In this document: positions 54,178 to 63,924 of the stretch, piece after piece | How positions within the stretch are numbered: the first letter of the stretch is position 1 | Layout: each line of letters starts with the position of its first letter | NCBI RefSeq assembly: GCF_001482385.1 | Contig: NZ_CP013611.1 | Span: 62,001 to 126,000, forward strand | Direction of reading: 5' to 3' | DNA from: Pseudoalteromonas rubra | Lineage (GTDB): Bacteria; Pseudomonadota; Gammaproteobacteria; Enterobacterales; Alteromonadaceae | Length of the DNA: 64,000 bases | Notes under the pieces: model-generated | The model's database searches: none | Seen by the model: only the letters and a program-made list of their open reading frames with translations | Told to the model about the DNA's origin: nothing | Program-made: the position numbers and the translations under genes

Positions 54178-54476
54178 TTATGATCCTTGTTTAGTTAGGG
54201 TTTTCCTTGCATGGAAATAGCCAATGCGGATTAGTTTAATTGTTAGGGCGCAAAAGCGGGACTAGGCTAACACGCTTTGGTGAAAAGTAAATGGAAGAGG
54301 GAAGCCAGAGGGTGGCACTGTGCAAAAAGTATAAGAGTGTAAATCAGCTATTCTCTCTTTTTTCGCAATATTGTACACTGCGCGACCATTTAAATGGGCT
54401 GGCCGAGCATAACGATCTGTTGTGTAGTTAGTTGCGTAATCAGGCTCGCTCCTGAGTCAATATAAAGAAGGTAGTT

Positions 54477-54848
54477 ATGATCCCTTTCGTGGTGTTGATC
54501 ACCGTGCTGGTGTGTTTTGTCGGCTATGGCCTTTGGCCGCTAGCCACTTCTGTGTTGGGGTACCTGATATCTGAGCAGGCGTCGGAAGCCATGATTCTGA
54601 TGTTGTTCTGGTTAACTATGGTGTTTATCCAGTTTGTGGCGATGTGGTACATCGCAAAGAAAAAGCCTATCGGACGTAAGTTCTTTTTTTATACCGTGTG
54701 GATTTGTGTCTTTGTGCAGGGCGCCGACTTGCTGCTTGCAGCCGAGGACGAGATGCCCCTATGGGCGCTGGCGGATGTGTTTATCTATCCTGCGTTAGCG
54801 ATGTGGGTGTTGTACGCCAGTGACGCAAAACAGTATTTTGAACAGTAA
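54477..54848 (+). CDS. Small membrane protein, DUF-type, unknown function
   Basis: The 123-residue product is predicted to have four helices (about 4-24, 36-58, 68-84 and 92-112), with a basic AKKKP loop between helices two and three. GAAGG lies before the ATG. It is followed by a zinc-ribbon membrane protein gene 23 bases later, so the two are likely one operon. I do not recognise the family. The 299 bases before it contain no other gene; a TCAGG/CCTGA hairpin lies about 40 bases upstream. Confidence 0.75.
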   Translation: MIPFVVLITVLVCFVGYGLWPLATSVLGYLISEQASEAMILMLFWLTMVFIQFVAMWYIAKKKPIGRKFFFYTVWICVFVQGADLLLAAEDEMPLWALADVFIYPALAMWVLYASDAKQYFEQ

Positions 54849-54871
54849 AACCTAATACACAGAGTAATAGT

Positions 54872-55177
54872 ATGAGTAAATGTGGTAAATGTGGTAAATG
54901 TGACAGCGATATTTCTTTTATGTCGGTATTGAATACCCCGAATCCATTCAAGTTAAAATGTGGTAGCTGCAAAGCACCGATTGCGTTGAGTCTGGTGAGT
55001 GCGGGGCCTGTTGCGGGTATCCTGCTGGCAGTGATCAGTGCCATTTTGTGGCACTTCTACGGGTCAGAAGGTTACTGGGTCAAGGTCGTTTTACCGACCG
55101 TCCTGGCAGCAGAAGGCCTTTACTTTGCGGCCATACGTTTAGGGTTGGTGAAAGTCAAACCAGAAAAAGTAGAGTAA
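54872..55177 (+). CDS. Zinc-ribbon membrane protein of unknown function
   Basis: The 101-residue product starts with CGKCGKC, then a second CxxC pair (CGSC near 34-37), giving a likely zinc ribbon on the cytosolic side. Two hydrophobic helices follow (about 42-62 and 72-92). Its ribosome site is weak. It is paired with the 123-residue membrane protein upstream. I do not know a function for the pair. Confidence 0.78.
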   Translation: MSKCGKCGKCDSDISFMSVLNTPNPFKLKCGSCKAPIALSLVSAGPVAGILLAVISAILWHFYGSEGYWVKVVLPTVLAAEGLYFAAIRLGLVKVKPEKVE

Positions 55178-55178
55178 A

Positions 55179-55209
55179 CAACGGGAGCCAGTGGCTCCCG
55201 TTTCATTTT
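55179..55209. terminator. Terminator between the zinc-ribbon gene and feoB
   Basis: A perfect 10-bp stem AACGGGAGCC/GGCTCCCGTT with loop AGT is followed by TTCATTTTT on the plus strand. On the minus strand GTTGTTT follows, so it may act on both the zinc-ribbon gene and the convergent feoB. Confidence 0.82.
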
Positions 55210-55213
55210 TACC

Positions 55214-57298
55214 TTAGCTTAATTCAATCTTATAAGTCGGAACAGCATGAAGATGTTTGCTCAGGCGTCCGAGTATCAGCCACCAGGCAAACAAGGCCGC
55301 TAGCATCAGGACTATCCACATCATTGCCGACGCCCCGGCCGTGTCAAGTTGCCCGATTTGATAGACCAGTGTCGCCAGAATATAGGCAATGGAGGTTGTC
55401 CAGCCAATGACAACCCACATCCACACACTGCCCGATTCACGCTTAATGGCTCCCAATACCGCCACGCACGGGGTATAAAGTAAGATCAGTATCAGATAGG
55501 CAAACGCACCGAGCTGGCCATCGAATTGAGCAGCCATAGCACTGAGTAACTCGTTCCCTGCGTCGCCGCCCTCTTCAACGGCACTCAGACCCAGTGGATC
55601 GCCCAGGTTGTTGAGTAAGTCAACAGAATTGTTCCATAAGGTCATGACCGCTTCATTTGTAGCATCTTTGAGAGACCACTCACCGGTGCGTTCCTGCGCG
55701 CCCACATATAAGGCATCCATGGTGCCCACAATAGCCTCTTTGGCGAACAGGCCAGTGACTATCCCAACCGTTGCTGGCCAGTTATCTTCTGCGATACCCA
55801 GCGGTGCGAACACAGGTGTCACAACCTGCGCGGCTCTAGACAGTAAAGACGCCTCGCTGTTTTCATGACCAAAGCTGCCATCTGTGCCGATGGAATTGAT
55901 CATGCTCAGCAGAGTAACCACAAATACGATGGTTTTCCCGGCACGGGTAATAAAGCTACGCAAACGCTGCCAGGTGGTCATAACCAGGTTACGCCAGACG
56001 GGCAGATGATAGGCTGGCATTTCAACAAAAGAGGGGACTTTTTCTTGTTTAAACACGCGTTTTCTGAACAGGTAACCTGTACCCACAGCCACCAGAATGC
56101 CAAACACATACAAGGCAAATACGATGTTGGCACCGTTCATCGGGAAAAATGCCGCAGCAAATAAGGCGTACACGGTTAATCGTGCGCCACAAGACATAAA
56201 GGGCGCCATGATCACTGTGAGCAGGCGATCCGACTCGCGGCTCATGGTGCGGGCACTCATGACCGCTGGGACGTTACAGCCGAAGCCTACGATCAGAGGG
56301 ACGAACGCGTTGCCGGGCAATCCGATGGAGGACATCAGACGGTCGATCACAAAGGCGGCACGTGACAGATAACCACTGTCTTCAAGAATCGACAAACAAA
56401 AATACAAGACGGCGATAACAGGGATAAAGGTCGCAACCAGCTGTAAGCCTGCGCCAAAGCCGTCCCCTAACAGGACGCCCAACCACTGAGGGGCACCAAT
56501 GTTGGCCAGCAGCAGCTTAGTCCCGTCAATAAAAATAGCGCCTACAAGAATGTCGAAAAAATCAATAAAGACGGCGCCGAAGTTGACCGCTATCGTGAAC
56601 ATCAGGTACATCATAAAAAGGAAAATCGGCACCCCAAGCCAGCGGTTTAGCACCAGTTTATCAAGCGAGGTGGTGAAGTCAGAGCGTGTTTGCGACATGA
56701 TACTGACGCCATTGCTGAGCGTTTTGACGTTTTGGAAGCGCCTAACAGTGTCTTCAATGCTGGGATCAGGTTTAGGTGCTTGTTGATTGCGCTTTTGCGG
56801 GGGCTTGCCTGTGCAGTGTTCACTCAGTGCATCTGTCAGATGAATGAGCCCCTGACCGGTCGAGCCGACCATGGCGATGACAGGTACACCAAGACGCTGT
56901 GCTAACAGGTCCAGATCCAGCTCCTTGCCTTGCTGATGTGCCACATCGGTCATGTTTGCAACCACGATAAGGGGAGTACTCGTTTCCTGCATTTGTGTCG
57001 TCAGAACCAGATTACGTTCGAGGTTAGCGCTGTCGATCACGTTGATGATCAGGTCGGCATCCTGAGCAAGAATATAGTCAATGGCAATTTGTTCGTCCTG
57101 ACCCGGGTCAATTTGGGTCATGCTGTACAGGCCTGGTAAATCAATCAACTCAACTTGCTGATTGTGTAAACTTAGCTCGCCACTTTTGCGCTCTACAGTG
57201 ACGCCGGGCCAGTTGCCGACTTTTTGTCTGGCACCCGTAAGGCGGTTAAACAGGGTGGTTTTACCACAGTTGGGGTTGCCAACGAGGGCGATTCTCAC
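55214..57298 (-). CDS. feoB: Ferrous iron transporter FeoB
   Basis: The 694-residue protein takes up Fe2+ across the inner membrane. The N-terminal G domain has G1 GNPNCGKTT (residues 7-15), G3 DLPGLY near 54 and G4 NMTD near 114, then a GDI-like helical linker, and a membrane region with about 8-10 helices and two Gate motifs (including GCNVPAVMSAR near 342). It starts at GTG with AAGGAG nine bases before. It is shorter than E. coli FeoB (773), like many others. No feoC follows; the feoA gene is 19 bases upstream. Confidence 0.97.
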   Translation of the reverse strand: MRIALVGNPNCGKTTLFNRLTGARQKVGNWPGVTVERKSGELSLHNQQVELIDLPGLYSMTQIDPGQDEQIAIDYILAQDADLIINVIDSANLERNLVLTTQMQETSTPLIVVANMTDVAHQQGKELDLDLLAQRLGVPVIAMVGSTGQGLIHLTDALSEHCTGKPPQKRNQQAPKPDPSIEDTVRRFQNVKTLSNGVSIMSQTRSDFTTSLDKLVLNRWLGVPIFLFMMYLMFTIAVNFGAVFIDFFDILVGAIFIDGTKLLLANIGAPQWLGVLLGDGFGAGLQLVATFIPVIAVLYFCLSILEDSGYLSRAAFVIDRLMSSIGLPGNAFVPLIVGFGCNVPAVMSARTMSRESDRLLTVIMAPFMSCGARLTVYALFAAAFFPMNGANIVFALYVFGILVAVGTGYLFRKRVFKQEKVPSFVEMPAYHLPVWRNLVMTTWQRLRSFITRAGKTIVFVVTLLSMINSIGTDGSFGHENSEASLLSRAAQVVTPVFAPLGIAEDNWPATVGIVTGLFAKEAIVGTMDALYVGAQERTGEWSLKDATNEAVMTLWNNSVDLLNNLGDPLGLSAVEEGGDAGNELLSAMAAQFDGQLGAFAYLILILLYTPCVAVLGAIKRESGSVWMWVVIGWTTSIAYILATLVYQIGQLDTAGASAMMWIVLMLAALFAWWLILGRLSKHLHAVPTYKIELS

Positions 57299-57317
57299 GT
57301 TATCTTACTCCTTGAAA

Positions 57318-57542
57318 TTAGCGGCTTAGCTGGATAAAACGCGCATCAGCTTTACGGATACTGATATAGGTATTGCCAACTTGGGTCTGAATGGGGCAGC
57401 CCAGCGGCGCGACATTTAAGACGGTGATCACCTCTCCGGGGATCAGGCCCAGTGCCATTATGCGGCTGATCAGGGCTGCATCTGGATGATTAATGCCTGC
57501 GATAATCGCTGAATCGTTTGGTTGTAAATCTGCAAGTGTCAT
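57318..57542 (-). CDS. feoA: Ferrous iron transport protein FeoA
   Basis: This 74-residue SH3-like protein supports FeoB. Conserved GLIPGEVITVLNVAPLGCPIQ is near residues 32-52. It is first of a two-gene operon; its ribosome site is weak. The 268 bases upstream are AT-rich, but no clear Fur or FNR site was found. Confidence 0.93.
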   Translation of the reverse strand: MTLADLQPNDSAIIAGINHPDAALISRIMALGLIPGEVITVLNVAPLGCPIQTQVGNTYISIRKADARFIQLSR

Positions 57543-57811
57543 AGGGCGTAATACAAACCTAGATAGGAATTATTTATTATTAGCTTGGCATGGTACCGCA
57601 ACTTAAATGTCATAAACAAGCGAGTGCGGCAAAAGATATGCGTAATTTATTAGGTTGATAAATCTATATATTTTATATGGTTACGTGTATTAAGTGAATG
57701 TCACCAGAGTGTTGAAGGGCACTTCATACTCTTTGCACATTGTTTGCCATCTGTTTGCACATTGTCTCGCTTTGCTGATGATCACTGGCCTAACAGAAAC
57801 GGAGACAGGCA

Positions 57812-58526
57812 TTGGGATTAAAGAGCACAATAAAACAACCCGGCACACTGAATATACTGACTGCGATTATCACTGCCACGCTGCTTGGTGCATGCAGCTC
57901 TGGAGGTTCAGAGACGACCACGGGCACCAGTCAGAGTACTCAATCAAGCGTGGTTGATGAGACAAACACCAGCCAGTCAAATGCACATGCTGATACGGCT
58001 TCGGATAATTCGGACTCAGACACAGACAACGCCGACGGCGACACGGACTCGACGGCAGGTGAGGGTGATGCAGCGCCTGATCCTGGGGATGAAGATGAGG
58101 ATGACGATGAGGGGATTCGGATACAGAACCTGACGATGATGAGGGCGACAGTGAGGAAACACCGGATAATCCGGACCAAACCGATACGCTAACGATGGTC
58201 TCAACCTGACAATTGACATCGCCAACTATGTGCTGAATTCGCCCGCGGTGGTGGAAAATGCACAACAGCTGCTGACAGGTCATGCCCATTTGTTCATCAA
58301 TGGTGAGAAAAAAATGCGTGTATATGGTCAATACGTCCACTTGCCTGCCAGCTGGTTTAAGGCCGGTGTCAACCAGGTTGCGGTTTCTTTAAACAGCCAT
58401 CAACATGAGAACTGGACCTGGCAAGGCAATACCGTGATGGGGTCGGTGTTTGTCGACCTGGCTGAGCCTCAGCTGGTATTGCATCAATTTTCTTCGCAGC
58501 CGTTGCTCAGCCACCATCACCATTGA
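57812..58526 (+). pseudogene. His-rich lipoprotein gene with two frameshifts
   Basis: A TTG start with GGAGACAGG upstream begins a lipoprotein signal (lipobox LGAC) followed by a long, acidic Asp/Ser/Thr-rich linker. Two shifts break the frame: near the G run at 58111-58114 (a lost G restores the acidic linker), and between 58170 and 58207 (before a TGA at 58207). With two single-base repairs the gene would code for about 238 residues, ending in a domain with GHAHLFING, RVYGQYVHLP, GVNQVAVSLN and a terminal HHHH. This resembles DUF4399-type metal/His-rich periplasmic domains. The lesions may be real or base-calling errors in low-complexity DNA. Confidence 0.72.
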
Positions 58527-58532
58527 TACCCA

Positions 58533-58560
58533 ACGTTGGCCACACAACTGTGGTCAGCGT
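58533..58560. terminator. Hairpin between the frameshifted lipoprotein gene and the SNF2 gene
   Basis: A 12-pair stem with two wobble pairs (ACGTTGGCCACA against TGTGGTCAGCGT, loop CAAC) lies between convergent stop codons and touches the SNF2 stop. No real T tract is present, so a bidirectional terminator role is likely but unproven. Confidence 0.45.
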
Positions 58561-61500
58561 TTAAAAGGTTTCTTTGAGTAAGTTAAGCATGTCCTCAACC
58601 GACAGCTTGCTGGCCTGTTCGTTGCCAGCCAGCAATTGGTCAGCCAGATCTCGCTTGTGTTGGTGCAGTGCGACGATTTTTTCTTCTATGGTGTTCTTGG
58701 CTATAAGGCGATAAATGGTCACCGGACGCTGCTGGCCCATTCGATGGGCCCGATCTGATGCCTGTGCTTCAACCGCCGGATTCCACCAGGGATCCATATG
58801 GATCACATAGTCTGCTGCGGTGAGATTCAAACCTGACCCACCGGCTTTGAGGCTGATCAAAAACACTTCGCCATTACCATGCTGAAAGGCATTGACGCGT
58901 TCCTGACGTTGTGCAGCCGGAGTACTGCCATCCAGGTACTGATATGGCACGTTACTTTGCTCTAGGAGATTTTTAATAATCTGTAGGTGACCCACGAATT
59001 GGCTAAAAATCAGTGCTTTATGATTGTTTTGCCGTAATTCATTAAGCAGCTCACTGAGCGCTTCCAGCTTGCTGCTTGGCAAAGTGCTTTCAGCCATGAC
59101 CAATTGTGGGTGGCAGCAGGCCTGGCGTAACTTGGTGAGTTCTGCCAGCATTTTGATGCGTTGCTCTGCCGCCGAGCTGGTGCTGGAAGATTCCATGATC
59201 TGGTCAATGGCATGCTGTCGCAGCGCTTCATAAAAAGTCATTTCGTCCTCACTAAGCGAAACGGTGAGGTTAATTTCCGTTTTCTCTGGCAGTTCTGTGA
59301 GAACCTGGCTTTTCAGGCGACGCAGAATAAAGGGTTTCACCAATTGTTTGAGGCTTTGACGTGCTTTATGTGCCGCCAACTTGTCTTGCTCGGCATTTTC
59401 CATTGGCTGAGCAAAGCGCGTATTAAAGCGCTTCAGGTTGCCCAGTAAGCCCGGGTTGACGAAACGGAACAGCGACCACAGTTCGGTCAGATTGTTTTCT
59501 ATTGGCGTACCTGTTGTGATCATTTTAAACTCGCCTTTCAGTGCACAAGCGGCCACGGTGCGTTTAGCCAGCGGGTTTTTAAGCGCTTGCGCTTCATCGG
59601 CGATAATGGTGTGCCAGTGTTTTGCTTTAAGCAGCTCAGCCTGGCGTTGCAGCAGGCCATAACTGATCACCACACAATCAAACGGGCCAGCCTGAGTTAG
59701 TAGCTGCTCGCGCTCTTGCGCACTACTGTGATCGCTGAACAAGGTCATGTTTAATGCCGGTGCAAATTTGCTCGCTTCCTGTTGCCAGTTAAAACACACA
59801 GAGGTCGGTGCGATGATAAGCGCAGGCCCTTCACTGGCACGTGCTAAGATCACAGCCAGCGCCTGTAGTGTTTTACCCAATCCCATGTCATCAGCCAGGC
59901 AAGCGCCGCCGCCCCAGTGGGCTAGTCGCATTGCCCAGTCAAACCCCGCCAACTGATAATCGCGCAATTGCGCCTGTAAGGTCGCAGGCACAGTGAGTGT
60001 CAGCGCATTGGCCTGGTACATTTTTTTGCTTTGCTCTTCCCAGGCGGGCAGGGTTTTCATACGCATGCCTGTTGTCGCTTCTGCGACCTGACCACTGGCA
60101 AGCGGATGAAACTGGCCCTGATCAGTTACGGTATCAAGCTGAGCGAGTTGATTGCGTAAGTCTTGGGACAGTGCCAGGATTTGTTCACCGTCGAGGCTGA
60201 CAAAGCGGCCATGGCTGGTGGCCATCAGGCTCAGCAACTTTTTCAACTCTACGACTTGTGTATCATCGATCTGAAGTTCACCCGTGACGTCAAACCACTG
60301 ATTTTGCTTACTCATCGCCAGGGCCAGATGTTGGGGTTCAAGGGTTTTGCTGAGGCGGAACTTCTTTCCGCGTTGCCAGCGCAGCCTTAAGGTGAAGCCC
60401 GGTATATCGGATGCAACACACCTTTCAATTTGCTCAAGCGCCTCGAGCGCCATTTCCAGGTCGTCCAGTTGCAAACGATTATCAGACATCGCCAGAAATG
60501 CCGGACAGTGTTCATCCAGTAACTCCAGCCAGCGTTGTTCCTGTGCTAAATCACGTTGGGTGGCCACCCGTTTATGCTCAATTTCTGTCGTCAGGTTGGT
60601 GCTGCCAATGCCCGGGTGCAACATGGGACCTTTATCGCCAAAGGGCATACTCACACAGTGAAACTCCAGGCCACCCTGATAGGGCGTGATGTTAATCACC
60701 AGTTCGTTGGCAGGTTTGACTGTGGTCAATCCGGTTTCAACGCCGTCCAGGTCGGATTGTATGTTCAGTAATGGCGCGATGGCAGTGATACTCTCAAGCA
60801 GTTTGGGCTTGGCGGCTCTGGGCACAATAAGACCACTTTCCCCGATGATCTCTGCAACCTGCAGATGCTGACGAGCGAACAGGGTAAACCCATAGCGATA
60901 GTCCTGAAGCGGGAAAAAGGCGTATTCATTCTGCCTTGCACGCTCTTCGAGTTGCAAGCGATAGTCTATGCCTTGTGGCAGGTTGGGTATCGACATCATC
61001 AGCTCATCGCCGTTGTCACGGATCTGAAGCTCGGCCGGGTATTCTGTCAGTTCTATTTCGCGACTGAAATCTTCGCCCAGATAGAGATTATGGGCACCAG
61101 ATGCGGCACTCAGGGCGTTTGCTCCTTCCAGTTCAAAGGTGCGTCCACCATAATAGCCATGGTTTTCATACACCCGAATAGCTGCAATAATTTCTTTATC
61201 TTTATCGCTTAGGTAATCAAAGCTCTCGCGCTCATCGACCAGACGCTTCAGGGCCACATTACGGCCTTTACTCCAACCTTGCTTCCCCAGTTTTTGCTCT
61301 CTGGGCTTGAGTGAGAGTTCAAACCGAGATTGCTCAAGTTGCCAGACAAGCCGGTGGGTTTGCGACGATTTATCTGCGCTGGATGGTGGCGTGGACGCCA
61401 GGCTTTGCAGTTTTTCCAGTGCCAGCTCCCAGTCACTTTTTTGTTCTACCAGTTTGGCAAAATTAACGACCAGACGTTGTGGCAGTGGAGGCACAGGCGC

Positions 61501-62796
61501 CTGATGGAGCACCAGCAGATCGGCCCCCATACAGGCAAACAAAGGTTGCTGTATTGCACTGAAGGTATTGCAGGCCTCACTGAGACGCGTAAGTTGTTGG
61601 GCCTGTAACTTCCCCCCGGTCCAGTGCGTAGCCAGAGCAGTCAGTATTTGTAGCAGTGCATAGTCATAAGGCTTCGCTTCACCAAATGCTTCATACTCTT
61701 GATATTGATTAACGAATGTTTGACCACTACTAAGGCATTCTGCAAGATATTCAACCAGGCTCAAAAGGACATAATTTAACCCAGGCGCTTTTTTGTCAGC
61801 GGACTCTGCCTGCACCAGTTGACGCACCGATTTAAACAGCTGAGGCTGTCCCTTACTGGCCTGCACCAGCGTCGTCAATTTATGAAACAAGCCGGGCAGG
61901 CCAGCCAGATATTGCTGCTTACGCCGGGCAAGTTTGTTTTTAGCGACCATTGCCTGTTCAAATAATGCGTAAGCGCTTTGTTGTTCGCCGGAGCACATTG
62001 CAACCATGGCACGTAACTGAAGTGCATAGCAGCTGCTATCATTGCCCAACATGGCGACACTCTGATCCAGTTGCGCCCGATAAAGATATTGTTCGGCCAG
62101 CAAACAATGGAGCGTTTGATTATCTGTCTGACGTTCGCAAAGCTGTTTAATAAGCTGAAATGCTGCAAAATTGTTCTGACAGTCACTTTTTAAGCTGTGG
62201 ATTAACGTCGAGCATGCCTGATACAGCAATTGCGATGGCAGTTCAGAAAGATGTTCAATGTCTGCCGGAAAGAACAGAGTATTGACCAGTACCTGATTGG
62301 TGTGGTGGTCAAGGTGTTGTGGATTTTTATGAAATGACAGTAAAGCGGTGGCTTTATCGTATTGACCCAAGATAAGCAAATCACGGATAAAGCGTTGCTC
62401 ATCAGAGAAATCGCGCTCCCACTCATATAAATTGACCACAGGCACGACTTGTTCGGCGCAATTAAGTGTGCTGATAAAGCGATCCTGGCGAAGTGCATTG
62501 TGGCACAGTGAAATCTCGATCAGTGGCTGAACCCGGAGGCCTTTTTGGTTACTGATTAATAGCCCGGCTTCGACCAGTGCAGTTCTCTGTTCGGCCAGCA
62601 TACCCTGACTGAGTGCGGGAATGTCGTGGATCTGGGCTTCAACCAGCAATTTCAGTAAGCGTTTTAACCTACTTATCGCAACCGGCTTACCAATCAGCGC
62701 CAGTACTTCCAGCATGATTTGTTGTTCAATGGGCAACTGTGCGTAGCGTGTCAGGAGTTCGGTGATGTGTGTCTGGCTGAAAGGAGTAAAGTGCAT
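58561..62796 (-). CDS. SNF2-family DEAD/DEAH helicase with large N-terminal extension
   Basis: The 1411-residue protein has its C-terminal third as an SNF2/Swi2 ATPase: Walker A DDMGLGKT near residue 968, DEAQ near 1063, TGTPIENN near 1088, and the C-terminal lobe with GGSGLNLTAADYVIHMDPWWNP and QASDRAHRMGQ near 1335-1375. The roughly 900-residue N-terminal part contains a winged-helix-like start and helical repeats followed by a beta-rich region (about 560-720) and a SNF2-associated HSA-like segment. Related marine bacterial proteins are annotated only as helicases. DNA remodelling or RNA polymerase recycling is possible; RapA similarity is limited to the motor. Monocistronic. Confidence 0.9.
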   Translation of the reverse strand: MHFTPFSQTHITELLTRYAQLPIEQQIMLEVLALIGKPVAISRLKRLLKLLVEAQIHDIPALSQGMLAEQRTALVEAGLLISNQKGLRVQPLIEISLCHNALRQDRFISTLNCAEQVVPVVNLYEWERDFSDEQRFIRDLLILGQYDKATALLSFHKNPQHLDHHTNQVLVNTLFFPADIEHLSELPSQLLYQACSTLIHSLKSDCQNNFAAFQLIKQLCERQTDNQTLHCLLAEQYLYRAQLDQSVAMLGNDSSCYALQLRAMVAMCSGEQQSAYALFEQAMVAKNKLARRKQQYLAGLPGLFHKLTTLVQASKGQPQLFKSVRQLVQAESADKKAPGLNYVLLSLVEYLAECLSSGQTFVNQYQEYEAFGEAKPYDYALLQILTALATHWTGGKLQAQQLTRLSEACNTFSAIQQPLFACMGADLLVLHQAPVPPLPQRLVVNFAKLVEQKSDWELALEKLQSLASTPPSSADKSSQTHRLVWQLEQSRFELSLKPREQKLGKQGWSKGRNVALKRLVDERESFDYLSDKDKEIIAAIRVYENHGYYGGRTFELEGANALSAASGAHNLYLGEDFSREIELTEYPAELQIRDNGDELMMSIPNLPQGIDYRLQLEERARQNEYAFFPLQDYRYGFTLFARQHLQVAEIIGESGLIVPRAAKPKLLESITAIAPLLNIQSDLDGVETGLTTVKPANELVINITPYQGGLEFHCVSMPFGDKGPMLHPGIGSTNLTTEIEHKRVATQRDLAQEQRWLELLDEHCPAFLAMSDNRLQLDDLEMALEALEQIERCVASDIPGFTLRLRWQRGKKFRLSKTLEPQHLALAMSKQNQWFDVTGELQIDDTQVVELKKLLSLMATSHGRFVSLDGEQILALSQDLRNQLAQLDTVTDQGQFHPLASGQVAEATTGMRMKTLPAWEEQSKKMYQANALTLTVPATLQAQLRDYQLAGFDWAMRLAHWGGGACLADDMGLGKTLQALAVILARASEGPALIIAPTSVCFNWQQEASKFAPALNMTLFSDHSSAQEREQLLTQAGPFDCVVISYGLLQRQAELLKAKHWHTIIADEAQALKNPLAKRTVAACALKGEFKMITTGTPIENNLTELWSLFRFVNPGLLGNLKRFNTRFAQPMENAEQDKLAAHKARQSLKQLVKPFILRRLKSQVLTELPEKTEINLTVSLSEDEMTFYEALRQHAIDQIMESSSTSSAAEQRIKMLAELTKLRQACCHPQLVMAESTLPSSKLEALSELLNELRQNNHKALIFSQFVGHLQIIKNLLEQSNVPYQYLDGSTPAAQRQERVNAFQHGNGEVFLISLKAGGSGLNLTAADYVIHMDPWWNPAVEAQASDRAHRMGQQRPVTIYRLIAKNTIEEKIVALHQHKRDLADQLLAGNEQASKLSVEDMLNLLKETF

Positions 62797-62883
62797 GCTG
62801 ATAGACCGTTTCGGGCCTTGCTCCGCGAGTTATTATTCATTGCGGAGCAAAGTAGCAGAAGCGAGGTGTGTGCTCAAGTTAAA

Positions 62884-63387
62884 CTATTCTGTTGGCAGGG
62901 TGTAATACAGTTGTGGGCCGGTATTACCCGGCTCAGACGGGCAGCATACAAAGCCGGCTTTTTCCAGCACTCTAATAGAAGCCGGGTTGTCTGCTGCAAC
63001 GCCCGCATTAAGTGTTACATTGGGCTGAACTGTGCGCAGATGCACCACTAAACCCTGTAGCAGCTCACTGGCATAACCTCGTCCCTAGTGCGCTTCGCCT
63101 ATCAGGTAGCCAAGCTGAACTATATTTTCGGTGACATACAGCATAACCAGGCCCAGAATATGTGTCTGTTTGTCTTGTACCAGTAGCAGCTCACAGTGCG
63201 TCAGTTTGTCCGTCATCCAGTCGGTTAGTTGGGCAGCATTGTGCGGACATTGTTGCCAGTCATCGGGCAAAAAATGTAGTGTGCCTGGTGTCAGCAAGTT
63301 GAGTAGCTGATGTGAGTGTGCTGCACTGAGTGTCGGTGTTGCAGGTATTATTGCTAATCTTGCCGTACTGAACTTATGCTTTGTCAT
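62884..63387 (-). pseudogene. GNAT N-acetyltransferase broken by an amber codon
   Basis: The frame reads through to TAG 62884-62886 (168 codons) except for one TAG at 63085-63087. On the two sides, the residues GEAH and GRGYASELL meet where the family usually has GEAHWGRGYA, so a single TGG-to-TAG change explains it. The C-terminal half has intact acetyl-CoA-site residues (NPASIRVLEKAGF). The start overlaps the DUF1360-like gene by 14 bases, with GGAG before the ATG. As read, only a 100-residue fragment would be made. Confidence 0.82.
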
Positions 63388-63802
63388 GGGTGTGCTCCGG
63401 TGATGACTTTGCCTGTGTTTCAGACAAGCCAGTTTTAAATGACATGGTTAATTCGTGACCCTTGATGGCCGGTAATGCAAGCGCCTTTAGTGCCAGACTG
63501 CTAACCATGATCAACAGGGCCGTGACCAGGGCATCGAGACTCATACTGAGCACCGTGCCGGTCGCGCCAAATGTTGCTGTCAGAGACGACAGTTCAGGTA
63601 AAGTATAGATACCAGTAAGCTGCTGCAGTAGCAGGGCTATCCAGAACCCAAAGCAATATGGACAGCGCCATGCCGTGTATAGATAGCCCAAGGGGGCAGG
63701 TAAACGTGCCACTAAAGTCTTAAACCAGGTGCCCCAGTCGGGTAATTTTTCCCATAAAAGCACGTGGATCGACAGCCCCATTAAAACGAGTGAAAAAGTC
63801 AT
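63374..63802 (-). CDS. DUF1360-like membrane protein
   Basis: The 142-residue protein has predicted helices near 5-15, 50-68 and 78-108, and the motif WRCPYCFGFW (about 45-54), which is the hallmark of the DUF1360/sporulation-linked YycN-type small membrane proteins. AGGAG lies before the ATG. The last 14 bases are shared with the start of the broken GNAT gene, so they are an operon. Function unknown. Confidence 0.78.
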   Translation of the reverse strand: MTFSLVLMGLSIHVLLWEKLPDWGTWFKTLVARLPAPLGYLYTAWRCPYCFGFWIALLLQQLTGIYTLPELSSLTATFGATGTVLSMSLDALVTALLIMVSSLALKALALPAIKGHELTMSFKTGLSETQAKSSPEHTHDKA

Positions 63803-63924
63803 AGGTCTCTCCTATAAATCGGTGTATTGTTTTGTCGATGTCTATTATTCTCAATAAAGCCGTGCCACGTTATTGTCTGTTTTTTGAATTAATCGGCTTA
63901 TTTTAAGATTGTGAGTGAAATAAA

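Noticed and set aside
54178..54476. A small gene in the gap before the four-helix membrane protein
   Set aside because: No frame with a ribosome site or recognisable content was seen; only a short hairpin near 54440.
57543..57811. Possible Fur or FNR site upstream of feoA (for example GATAGGAATTATTTATTAT)
   Set aside because: About 9 of 19 positions match the Fur consensus, and the TTGAT near 57655 has no matching half, so it is not better than AT-rich background.
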